NCBI GenBank assembly: GCA_025667525.1
Contig: CM046882.1
Location: 546,728,630 to 546,792,629 of the forward strand
Length of the DNA: 64,000 nucleotides
Reading direction: 5' to 3'
Source: Glebionis coronaria
Taxonomy: Eukaryota; Streptophyta; Magnoliopsida; Asterales; Asteraceae
Translations under genes and position numbers: made by a program
In this document: piece after piece, positions 1 through 10,234 of the stretch
Layout: each line of letters opens with the position of its first letter
Position numbering within the stretch: position 1 is the first letter of the stretch
Notes under the pieces: model-generated
Databases searched by the model: none
What the model was told of the DNA's origin: nothing
Seen by the model: the letters and a program-made list of their open reading frames with translations, nothing else

Positions 1-645
1 TCATGTTTTCTAGGATCTATTTGTCTTAGGATTTTAATTCTGTCAAAAAAATAGTAACCGTTCTAATAAAATGCCGTGGTGCCTAGCTAGATCCACGACA
101 TGTTCTTGTGCAAATTATTGTCTTGCATTCTTAGAATTATTTGTTATTTTCTTATGTGTTATTACTTGTTCATATGCATTTCATTCAGCCGTACATGTAC
201 TATTCGCTCCCAGGCGGAGTAAGAAGATTAAGTGAACCTAATAATTTAACTTGTCGCGTAAGAGGGATGCAACCCCAGTGATGCGGATCATGTATCCTTA
301 CTAGACACCTTATTTACAAGACGTTGTAATAAGTTCCCACATGCCGTACTTACATAGTGTCGGGCATGATAAAGACACACAGTGCATGTCTAGTAAATTA
401 TAGACTTAGTTTTATTCTTAATCAGCCGTGACACGTCATGCAAACAGATACATGATATCTATGGAATAATAACAAGTTTCAATATAAACAAACAAAACTT
501 GTCGTGCTCACCACGGACATATATCTTGATAAATATTCTACAGTATTTACACATAGAATTACAAACTAAAGCCGTGGACAACCACAGACGAATATAATAA
601 ATGTTTACAACAGCTAAACTAAATAGATGGTAGGAACTCCCCTAC

Positions 646-3361
646 TTATCTCTTGCCTTCGGCTATCAAGGCACAAAGAGCTTCACCACGAGCCTCTTTT
701 CCGCTGCGTACTCTAGCTAGGTTGGCCTCCAACGCCTCTTCCAATCGCTTCTCAGCCTTCACGATCTTTAAACTTGCATCATATATTATAAGAGTGAGAT
801 GGATTGGGTCCGGTGTCAGCTTCGCCATGATATCCTCGTTGGAGGCATCCTTCATCGCTTCAAGGTCGGACAAGAAGGGGTATTCCATATCCCCCAGGAC
901 GGACATGGATGCTATCATCTTTGACTTCGCCCCGGGGTTATGGTAGGCATGCTTAGTGATGTCTACATTCTTGCTTATTAATTCAGCAGCCTTGGTCAAC
1001 CCCTCATGCCTACCGCAGTCAATGCCGTTCGACACGACATCAGCAAAGGCCTGCACAAACTATGGCGCCTCCATCACTCTTTTCACGGCCATACGCGTCC
1101 CTTGGCCAACCATCCACCTACGACCAACAATGGTCGTAATTAGTAGGGGGCACAGCACTTCAGCGCAGTCTGTGGCCAGAACATTCAGCTCGCGTTCCAC
1201 CTTTCCCAAGGCCTCAGCTGTTCGCTCCTCCATATCCGCCCGCTCCTTGATAAACTCTTCCTTCAACGCCTCACGCTCCTCTACAAGGGAGGATGCTTGG
1301 TCAGTTGCGGTTTTGGTCGCAACTTCGGTTGCGGCTACCTATGAAAACAATTAGGGTTACTACATGGGTGAGACAGACAAGGGTGTTACACATACAATTC
1401 ATATAAACATGTAAGGATATATACCTTGTTGTTTGTTGCCTCGAGGAGGGCTTCCAACTCAACAATACGTCCATCACGGGCATTGGCGTAGCTTGTTTGT
1501 TCTTTTATTATGGCCTCAGCCACGACCAAGTCTGCTTGCAGGGAGTCAATCGTTTTCTCATGATTCTCTATAAGTTCCTCCCTACGAGCCATTCTCCTAT
1601 CAGCGCGACGAACGTATGCCAAGGACTCTTCAAGCCGGTGCCGTAAGGCTGCACCTAGTGTTACCTGGTGTGTAGTTGCTACGTTGAATTGCTCGAGAAG
1701 GACCAAGTGGCTCATTTCATCTAGGTCTTGCGCCAAGGCGGGAGGAGTCAAGTGGTCCACAAACTCCTTGCATTCCGACTCTGTTTCCAGCCTTGTCAGC
1801 TTGGACAAGTTCCAGGCTGGGTGGAGGTTGGAGTCCGGGCCTCCAGGCTGGGACTCTTCTACATGAGTAGGGGGAGGAGATGGTGGAGCACCAGTTATCG
1901 CAGGGGAAGGCTCCCTCTCCCCTTCATTCTCCTACGTCGTGGTTGTAGGATCTTCCTTGTTATTTGGCCAAAACACTTGTAAGTTTTTTGGAGAATTTTT
2001 AACAAACATACAAGAGTACGAAAGAGAGTGATTACGTTGTGGCCGTGGTGGGGGCTACGGTGCTCACGGGCGTTGCCTTCCACAGATATGTGTCTACCTG
2101 CTCCTCTGTTACGGCAGGGTGAGGATGGGGGTTATCTTGCGGCAGTGTGATGCTGCTCCCCTCTTGAAATTGGGGATGGTCTTCCCTCAGCTTCTTGGGG
2201 GCGCACTGAATTCCCCCGCCTCCATTTCTACATCTTTCACCACCCTCCTGGTGGATTTGCGCTTCTTGGAAGTAGGCTTTGGCTGCCTGGAGGTCCCGGT
2301 CTCCTGCGCCACTTCCTCTTCCTCTTCATCATCATCACCAACCATACGGTTGATGGACGGATAAGTTGGCCATTCTTCACCTTGGATGGTGGTGGCATTC
2401 TCCAATAGCAACTCACCACCATCTTCATTGGTGAAGTCCAACGGTGACTTCTCTGTCACTGGTACCTGTTCATCGGACCACGGCTCGGTTGTTTCTTCAA
2501 GTGGGATGGTCATGCCAGCAGTCGCGACAAGTAAAGGGGGCTTGCCCTCACGCAGTGGTCGGGATCCCTCCGCGACCTTGCTCGGATCCCCCTGACGTAG
2601 TAGCCCAAATAGCTTCATCTCTGCGGACATAGGCATACATATGTGTTAGTATGTTTATAAGCATCATTGTTACATTTATATGCATATACATATATAAGGA
2701 AATACCTACCCTGTCTAAGCTCGGTCAGAAAGCACGGATATATATCCTCCCTACCAAAATAGTTATGGCTGATCCCTACTAAGCATAAGAAATGCTCCGG
2801 TAGACCCTTGTGAAAATCAGTACGATGGGTGTCTAACGTTTTTACATCCCGACTGCTATACTCTCTGGTTGGGGAAAGGAAGTCGTGACGCACTTTGGTT
2901 TTGAGAACAAAAGTAGTGGGAAACACTTTGACATCTACAAAAAAGTAGTGGTCATACCACTTCTTAAGGGAATCTAGGGGTTTCCTATAACACATGGGGG
3001 CGGTTGCGGATCGCTTTTTAAACGACAACCACCCATTCACCATTTGGGGGACGTAGAAAACCCTAAATAAACTCACGGTGGGGGCTACCTTACAAGCATG
3101 GCAGGTGATCTCAAATTGATTAATTTTACATGCTCCTATACAGTGGAGTTGGGATATATGAAAATCATAGTATGTCAGAATATCTACAAGGAATTTAGAT
3201 AGAGAGATGTGGTAGTTTGCCGAGTCAAATAGGCGCATGTAAACGCCTATTTTCCTAACAGGAGCGTCCGTGATAGCTTCACCATCACCCGGATAGGTGG
3301 GGTGTACGCTCTCAGGAATATAGTATTCAGACAAAAAGTCCATGTATTTGTCCGGGGACAT
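646..3361 (-). pseudogene. antisense 'putative gypsy-type transposon' gene, spliced, degraded
   Basis: Exon 1 (ATG at 3359-3361, to about 2714) encodes a globular domain with the blocks KIGVYMRLF, YYDFHISQL, FEITCHA and GWLSFKKR, typical of the plant family named putative gypsy-type transposon (Pfam PF04195, from memory). A donor G|GTAGGT near 2713 and an acceptor CCGCAG near 2622 join it to an acidic exon (MKLFGLLRQGDPSKV, then a run of E and KKRKSTRR). A one-base frameshift near 2195-2205 moves the frame to KKLREDHPQFQEG. A coiled-coil exon (about 1424-1808) ends at a donor AAG|GTATAT near 1423 and resumes after TTTTCATAG near 1339. An in-frame TAG at 1060-1062 precedes the C-terminal helical part ending at 646. 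Introns on the minus strand show that the antisense reading is a real gene. Function unknown. The frameshift and stop make this copy probably dead. Confidence 0.7.
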
Positions 3362-3554
3362 CACATTAAGTACGGACGTGATGGTGGGTTATCGTTCACC
3401 ATGATTTATAACTATGAGTAGATAGGCGCGGTGATCTAACCTGATACGGTGGATTTCCGTGGAAAATAAGGAGAAGGAAAGAAGGAAAAATGCAGGTATA
3501 ACAATGGTGGAAAAAGAGTTGTTAACTGTGTGTTTACACAGTTATACGCACCAG

Positions 3555-3567
3555 CTTTTTATAGGGT
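3555..3567 (-). promoter_or_regulatory. TATA box of the antisense gene
   Basis: On the minus strand the sequence CCTATAAAAAGC lies about 195 bases upstream of the ATG at 3361. It is the best promoter candidate for the antisense gene and lies just internal to the 3' LTR. No experimental support. Confidence 0.4.
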
Positions 3568-3889
3568 TACCTCGAGTTACGAGGTGCCCTGGATGATTTC
3601 CACGTGTAATCCACTACGCCCATCTAACGGATGGGATTGCTGACACAACTGAACCGTTAGAGGGGCCCACGGGTCACCTCTTGATCAGTTTTGAGTAGCT
3701 CGAAAGTGGGCCAATGTGGTGCAATTTTGTAGTCAAACCTACGAACCATACCTACAATTAATGCACGCATTAATGTTGTCCTGGCCGACCGTTTTTATAG
3801 TGCGGTTATGTTTGCAACAGCGATATATAAGGGACATTGGTTAGTCTAGAGGTTACGCCTACGGCTGTAACAACTAGACTGGGGGGACA

Positions 3890-4464
3890 TGATGACGTAT
3901 AGTCCCCAACCAGGTCATAGACCCGGCTCACGGGTACTACCCGCATCCGTCCCAGCACTGATGGGTTGGGTTAAGTCATTTAAGCATGTGGGCTTCGAAT
4001 GAACAGTGGCCACATAGATAGGCACGGCCCACGGCCCGGCACGAACGGTGCAGGGTTAGATAGAATCACAACCTTATTAGGATTGGGATTTACCTCAAAG
4101 TAAAAGATATACACTCACCATAATTAGAAGATAACAATCAAATTATGGTGTTTATCCTTTCCTTGGGGTCGAAGGATCAGTGATAACACATTAGGGTTTC
4201 ACTGCCTATATAAGGAACCCCCAAAGGTTCCACAAAGGTATCACATTCTCTATACCCTCAACCTACAACCGATTATCTAACCCTAAACCGATTACTTACT
4301 CTCACATCGGAGTCTAATCGTGAGATACATTCCCACGGTAAGATTAACGCGTGTTGTTTTAGTGTGCAGGATCTCAGCAAGATATTCACTTGGTGCAAGA
4401 GCCGGAGCCCAACCCGGATTAAGCCTAATTCGGGTCAAGCAAGGATCATCCAACTTTTGTATCA
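3890..4464 (+). repeat. 3' LTR of the Tat-like element
   Basis: The LTR starts with TGATGACG directly after the polypurine tract and carries a TATA box (CCTATATAAGG) near 4205. The end is placed at ...TGTATCA (4464) because element A's pre-gag sequence and ATG (4492) follow closely. The matching 5' LTR is outside the window, so the right border and any target duplication cannot be verified. Confidence 0.5.
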
Positions 4465-4491
4465 ACAACTCTCTCTGTTTCGGATAAGCTC

Positions 4492-4533
4492 ATGGCCATC
4501 ACCAATCTTCATAATCTTGTTCTAGTTACCTTG
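4492..4533 (+). pseudogene. element A gag, first 14 codons
   Basis: The ATG at 4492 opens MAITNLHNLVLVTL, which continues after the B insertion at 24028 as DVDEMNYSSCTYFFEHL, a copia gag N-terminus. The split lies within codons shared with the CCTTG target duplication. Confidence 0.7.
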
Positions 4534-4914
4534 TGATGTAGACTAAAAACAAGGATAATAAATTGAATTTGTTGATTTCAAAGAATACCATAAACAACTC
4601 TTCCAACAATCGTTGATTCACACGAATACCGATTATTAGGTTAAAAATCGAACAATAAACCCTAATCCGAATTTAAGTCAATTAACAGAAAACTAAAAAG
4701 TCATTTTTTATTCATATCTCCATAATTCAATACAATAAACCTAAGTACTAATTTTATAGGAAAACTAAACTTGGGAAAAAATATAACGATACTCTTCCCA
4801 GAAAACACAAAATAATATAACTAAATAAAAGATAACACAAAATAAGACAATTTAAATAAAAGATATCATAAAATAAGGAAACTAAATAACCAGTTTATTC
4901 TTGTTCATCCATCA
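4534..4914 (-). repeat. element B 3' LTR
   Basis: 381 bp; on the minus strand it starts TGATGGATGAAC right after a purine-rich tract (GAAGTGAGGGAGAA) and ends in GTCTACATCA. It differs from the 23649-24027 copy by roughly 7% by eye, so B is older than C and D. Confidence 0.85.
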
Positions 4915-5013
4915 TTCTCCCTCACTTCAAAAAACTCGTCCTCGAGTTTGTCTCACTCGTCCCTTATACGCGTAGAATCCAAATTTGAATCCCTTGCATC
5001 AAATTCCCTTTAT

Positions 5014-5306
5014 TTATAATGAATCAACCTCGAACCTTGATTGTCTTAAAACCAAACTTACCAACCATGGGTACGACTTCTTGATATTTATTTTTTCAAT
5101 CAAGATACTAACATCCATCCATTTACCGTTTTGTAACCAAGTTAACCCATGAGGGATTGAACCTATGGTTTTTGAATAATCAACACTTAATGTAGTTTTG
5201 ATCATTAAAGAACAAAGATCGTTAGCCATAACTACAACGTATTCGATGTTGTCTTCTTTGCCACCAAATCTTCCTTCCCCAAAAAAACCCTTCTTCCTCC
5301 TCAATG
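5014..5306 (-). pseudogene. element B polyprotein, C-terminal fragment
   Basis: It continues the B reading frame after the C insertion: the N-terminal part ends in ...IDLEDV and this part resumes VIEEEEG, then GRFGGKEDNIEYVVVMANDLCS, and stops at 5014. A run of seven T near 5280 shifts the frame by one base. The segment matches, from memory, the region following the acidic part of Asteraceae gypsy polyproteins. It is followed directly by the purine tract and LTR, so protease, reverse transcriptase and integrase were deleted before transposition. Confidence 0.6.
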
Positions 5307-5311
5307 ACATC

Positions 5312-5956
5312 TGTTGGAAATATAGTTCAATTGTGGGTTACATTTACACCTGTTAATGGGCTTGGAGGTATGGAGTATACACCCATTGGTCCCTAAACAC
5401 CCTGGCTCAGATAGTGGTAAAGTTATGTTTCAACGGTACTTAGGATTACACTAAAGGTACTTGGTTTTACACTAGCGGTACTTGCAAGTACTGCTATTGT
5501 TATGCAAGTACTGCTAGTGTTATGCAAGTACTGGCGAGAAACATGTAACAGTCTTTGATTGTTTGACTGTATTTAATGACCACGTTTAATGGGTCATGTA
5601 ACCACTATTCCTGGTCTTATGGAGGCATATAATGGGGAGTTAATTGGTCGTTAAATCCTCATTATTTCCATTGACCATGTTGAGTTGATCACCTATAAAA
5701 GGGCTCGTATTGTTTGCATGAAAGACACACAGAAAAAAAGAAACACTTTACAGCAAAGGGTTATAGATTTGTGCCTAATTCTATAACATACATTTGGTCT
5801 TATCCCAAGTAAGTATTCGTGATACCCAGGCAATAGGGTCGAATAGTTTATTTTAGAAAGTGACCACACGATTCCAAGTGATATCCGGTAACCTTCATTG
5901 GTACGTAGTTAGGCTATTGATTATCTTACCCTGGTTGGGACGAATAGACTCCAACA
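5312..5956 (+). repeat. element C 5' LTR
   Basis: 645 bp with TGTTGG...CCAACA ends and a TATA box (CTATAAAAGG) near 5692. U3 contains six GTAC-centred motif copies at 5434-5535 (see findings). About 21 mismatches to the right LTR by direct reading, close to 97% identity. Confidence 0.92.
5434..5535. promoter_or_regulatory. phased GTAC motif cluster in the C LTR
   Basis: Six copies of GGTACTT or its complement AAGTAC. Distances between successive GTAC cores are 21, 21, 10, 20 and 20 bases, about whole or double turns of the helix. The third and fourth form a palindrome (CTAGCGGTACTTG next to its complement). The cluster is about 160-260 bases upstream of the TATA box. The right LTR carries the same cluster at about 22694-22795. 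Confidence 0.6.
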
Positions 5957-5984
5957 ATCAAAGTAAACTATCTTGTGACAATCA

Positions 5985-6783
5985 ATGGCGGCTGAAATGA
6001 AGCATATGGTGGCTAACTTCTCCAAACTGGACAAGTTTGAAGGGGTGGATTTCAGGAGATGGCAAAAGAAGATGCATTTTCTTCTTTCAACCATGAGTGT
6101 GATGTATGTGCTGACAACTCCTATTCCTGATGGTGGTGATGATGCTACTTTGGAGGAACTGAGGAAAAGGAGCAAATGGGAGAATGATGACTATGTGTGT
6201 CGTGGTATTATTCTCAAAGGTATGTCTGATTCCTTATTTGATATTTACCAAAATTCTGAATCTAGTAAAGAACTATGGGATTCCTTGGAAGCCAAATATA
6301 TGGCTGAGGATGCATCAAGTAAGAAGTTCCTTGTGAGTGATTTCACAAATTACAAAATGACTGATTCAAGACCAGTCATGGAACAATACAATGAACTTCT
6401 TGGAATACTTGGTAGATTTACACAACATAAAATGAACATGGATGAGACCATTCAGGTCTCTTGTGTCATTGACAAATTACCTCCTTCTTGGAAAGATTTC
6501 AAGCATACCTTGAAACATAAGAATGAGGAATTAACTCTTGTTGAGTTGGGCAGTCATTTGCGTATTGAGGAATCCCTCAGGATGCATGAAAGTGACAAGC
6601 CAAAGAGCAACAATGTTGCTGGTTCATCAGTTGTCAATATGGTGGAGCATAACAACTCCTCCAGGTACAATGACAACAAGGGCAAACGTAAACATCAAGA
6701 TAACACCAAAGAGTAATCCTAACAAGAAGTCCTCAGTGGCTTGTTGGAAGTGTGGGAAACCTGGACACTTCAAAAGGGATTGA
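5985..6783 (+). pseudogene. element C gag
   Basis: Starts MAAEMKHMVANFSKLDKFEGV, a copia gag of the UBN2 type (capsid-like domain, residues about 15-200: MHFLLSTMSVMYVL, KWENDDYVCRG, LWDSLEAKYM, PPSWKDFKHTLKHKNEELTL). A stop at 6714-6716 cuts it before the zinc knuckle, which is still readable in another frame (CWKCGKPGHFKRD); its final Cys codon has become TGA at 6781-6783. The protein would package the RNA of the element; this copy lacks a complete nucleocapsid. Confidence 0.85.
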
Positions 6784-9649
6784 AAAGGTGTTGGTACTTG
6801 CAGCAAAGTTAGTGGATCAGGCACAAATGGTTCAGTGATTGGTTCTAACAACACAACACTGAAAGGTCAGAATATGTTTAATAAATCTCTTCAGATTTAT
6901 TATGTTACATATGTATCTGAAGCTTATTTTGTGCAGGATGATGATGTGGCGTGGTGGGTTGACTCTGGAGCAACAGTACATGTGTGCAAAGATAGATGCT
7001 GGTTCAAGACTTATGAGTCACTGAATGATGGATCTATTCTTCACATGGGAAATGAGTCAATAGCCCTAGTGCATGGGCGTGGTTGTGTAGATCTTAAGTT
7101 TAGTTCTGGAAAGATTGTTTCCTTGTTTAATGTTTTGCATGTTCCTAATATTAGGAAGAACTTGGTTTCTAGTTGTGTTTTGAATAATTGTGGTTATAAA
7201 CAAGTGATTGAATCTAATAAATTTGTTTTATCTAAACATGGTGTGTTTATTGGTTTTGGTTATTTGAGCAATCAAATGTTTAGGCTCAATATTGTTTCTG
7301 ATAATACTAACGGTACATGCAAACCAAGTACCGCTAGCGCTTACACTAACGGTACTTGAAAACCAAGTACCGCTAGTGCTTATAATAACGGTACTTGCAG
7401 AACAAGTACCGCTAGTGCTAATATTGGTTCAGCTTATATGTCTACCACTAAACTGAATCATTCATCACTATGGCATGCTAGGCTAGGCCATGTCCACTTT
7501 ACGATGATGCAAGATATGTCTAAGGATCGGTTAATTCCAGCCTTTGACATGGACATTGATAAATGTCAGACTTGCATACTAAATAAAATTACTAAGAAAC
7601 CATTTCAGGATGTAAAACGTGTAACTACAGTTTTGGAGCTAATCCATAGTGACCTATGTGATTTGCATGCTACTCCCTCATTAGGGAATAAGAAATACTT
7701 GGTAACATTTATTGATGATGCTTCAAGGTTTTGTTATGTCTATTTGTTGCATACTAAGGATGAAGCATTAGATAAATTTAAAGTATTTAAAAATAAAGTT
7801 TAATTACAACAAGGAGTCCAAATCAAAAGATTTAGGACTGATAGGGGAGGTGAGTACATGAATACTCAGTATTTTCAGTCTGTTGGAATAATCCATGAAA
7901 CATTTGCCCCCTATACTCCACAACAAAATGGTATATCAGAAAGGAAAAATAGAGTACTAAAAGAGATGGTTAATTCCATGTTGTCCTATTCAGGACTGAG
8001 TCAAGTGTTTTGGGGTGAAGCTATGTTAACAGCTTGCTATTTACAAAATAGGGTTCCCAACAAAAGGAACAGAATTACCCCTTATGAACTCTGGACTAAA
8101 AGGAAACCAAACTTGCACTATCTCAAAGTTTGGGGTTGTAGGGCTGTTGTAAGACTCCTTGATCCAAAGGTGAAAACCTTGGGTGAAAGAGGCATTGAAT
8201 ACATCTTTGTTGGATATGCTGAGCATTCCAAGGCTTATAGGTTCTATGTAATTGAACCAAATGATTCAGTTTTTATAAACTCAATCATTGAATCAAGGGA
8301 TGCTAACTTTGATGAAACAAGGTTCTCATCAGTCCCTAGACCAAGCCTTAGGACTCCTGCTGGAGCTGAGGACATTGGTGCTTCAGTGGAACCTGAAAGG
8401 ATCACTGATGAGGTTGTGGTTCAGCAACCTGAGCCTGAGATTAGAAGAAGCACAAGGCATAGGATTCCAAGGAACTTTGGGTCTGAGTTTCAACTATACT
8501 TGGTTGAAGGTACAAGAGATGAGGTCTCAGACCAATACTCCTATTGCTTTAATGTTGAGGATGATCCCAAAACATTTGATGAAGCAATGAAGTCCAAGGA
8601 TGTTGCTTTCTGGAAAGAAGCAATAAATGATGAGATGGATTCCATCATGGGGAACAACACTTGGGTGTTGGTTGATCTACCTCCAGGTTGTAATCCACTT
8701 GGTAACAAATGGATTTTCAAAAGGAAAATGAAGGTAGATGGAACTGTTGAAAAGTTCAAGGCAAGGTTAGTCATTCAGGGCTTTAAACAAAAGTCAGGAA
8801 TAGACTATTTTGATAATTATGCTCTAGTAGCACGTATCAGTACCATAAGAATGCTGATTGCTTTAGCTAGTATTCACAATCTGATTATTCATCAGATGGA
8901 TGTGAAGACAGCATTCTTGAATGGTGATTTGCATGAGGAGGTTTATATGAACCAACCTCTTGGTTTCATCATAAATGGTCATGAAGGCAAGGTGTGTAAA
9001 CTGATTAAGTCCTTATATGGACTGAAGCAGGCACCTAAGCAATGGCATCAAAAATTTAATGAAGTAGTTTTGTCTAATGGCTATTCACTTAACCAAGCTG
9101 ACAATGTGTATATAGAAAATTTGATGAATCTGGTAAAAGAGTCATCATTTGCCTATATGTTGATGACATGTTGATCTTTGGTACTGACCAAGCTAAGGTT
9201 GATCAGACAAAAGAATTTTTGTCATCAAAGTTCTCCATGAAAGACATGGGGGAGGCTGATGTTATCCTTGGAATAAGGATTAAACATGAAAGTGAAGGTA
9301 TTGTGATTTCTCAGTCTCATTACATTGAGAAAGTGCTGAAGAAATTCAATCACTTTGATTGTACTCCATTGAGTACACCAATGGATACAAGTGAGAAAAT
9401 GATGCCTAACAATGGTCAGGCTGTCTCCCAGCTTGATTATTCTAGGGTTATTGGTTGCTTGATGTATGCCATGACAAGTACTAGTCCTGACATTGCATTT
9501 GTTGTGGGTAAACTGAGTAGGTATACTAGTAATCCTAGTACTCAGCATTGGCAAGCAATTCTGAGAGTACTAAAGTATTTGAAAGGAACAATGGATTATT
9601 GTTTGTCTTATACTGGATATCCTTCAGTGTTGGAAGGTTACACTGATGC
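6784..9649 (+). pseudogene. element C pol: protease, integrase, reverse transcriptase
   Basis: Protease has WWVDSGATVHVCKD. The pre-integrase zinc region has LWHARLGHVHF and CQTCILNK. The integrase core shows HSDLCD, FRTDRGGEYMN and TPQQNGISERKNR. A linker with RRSTRHRIPRNF precedes reverse transcriptase ([43 protein letters not shown], then YVDDMLIFG after a frame change) and the start of RNase H. Disruptions: TGA inside the 39-base repeat (7357), TAA at 7801, and a one-base deletion near 9104 before the catalytic YVDD. D is inserted at 9650. Dead copy. Confidence 0.9.
7305..7421 (+). repeat. 39-bp triple repeat inside C pol carrying the LTR motif
   Basis: Three tandem 39-base units, each with GGTACTTG (or GGTACATG) and its inverted partner CAAGTACCGCTAG. 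They are the same words as in the C LTR. In frame they encode repeated NGTCKPSTASA-like peptides between protease and the pre-integrase domain. The middle unit carries the TGA at 7357. Confidence 0.85.
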
Positions 9650-10182
9650 TGTTGATCCCAAACTTAGATCGATTAGCTTTGTGTATACGAGATTAGATCA
9701 AGTATAGCACGTAGAGAAACCTTTGTATATGCTTTGTGAATCTAAGTGTTATGCGGAATTTAACACTTAAGCAAGAACACAATATGTAAACAAAACTTTC
9801 ACTTTGATTATGAATGTCGAACTTGCTTACAATGAAAGATGTTTACGAATGAAAACTTATATAAAACTTGATATTGAACATTAACCTAAAGGCCTTCTTT
9901 TATAGACTAAGAAGCCTTGTACAATAGCTACGTATCAACTATTCTAGGTAAAGATAAACATAGAAAATACATTGTCGTTTCTATCCTTACTAGAAGTATT
10001 CTAGAATATAATAAACATAATAAACGTGTAGCTTATATCTTCCATCAGTGCTTGTCTTCAATGTGTCAACGCTTGACTTTAACCTGTCAACGCTTGAGCT
10101 GTCAGCGCTTGCTTTGTTCCTGTCAACGCTTGTTTTGTTCTTGTCAGCGCTCAAGTGATCTGGCCTTAATTTATTCCCAACA
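9650..10182 (-). repeat. element D 3' LTR
   Basis: 533 bp, starting on the minus strand TGTTGGGAATAAATTAAGG right after the purine tract AGGGGAGGAT (10183-10192). TATA box CTATAAAAG at 9897-9905. Five TGTCARCGCTTG motif copies at 10063-10153 lie 160-250 bases upstream of the TATA box. About 99% identical to the 21060-21593 copy. Confidence 0.95.
10063..10153. promoter_or_regulatory. 21-bp phased CAACG/CAGCG cluster in the D LTR
   Basis: Five copies of GTCAACGCTTG or GTCAGCGCTTG with start-to-start spacings of 21, 15, 21 and 21 bases. The LTR is non-coding, so the spacing is not a codon effect. The right LTR carries the same cluster at about 21474-21564. Confidence 0.65.
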
Positions 10183-10234
10183 ATCCTCCCCTAAACTTGA
10201 TATCCAGTCTTATGATCAAGTTTCTGAATAAGCA

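Larger units (their letters stand above)
1..4464 (+). mobile_element. 3' part of a Tat-like Ty3/gypsy element
   Basis: The window opens inside this element; its gag-pol and 5' LTR would lie to the left. Visible parts are about 640 bases without a supported gene (1-645), an antisense gene (646-3361), its upstream region, a polypurine tract (six G then ACA, about 3881-3889) and a 3' LTR. The tract and the LTR TATA box are both on the plus strand, so the element runs left to right while its extra gene runs the other way. An antisense extra gene between pol and the 3' LTR is known from Tat-lineage elements such as Grande and Retand; the lineage call is inference because no reverse transcriptase is in view. 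Confidence 0.55.

Noticed and set aside
3890..4464. 5' LTR of element A
   Set aside because: No similarity to A's 3' LTR start (29267 onward). It follows a purine tract and fits the 3' LTR of the Tat-like element.
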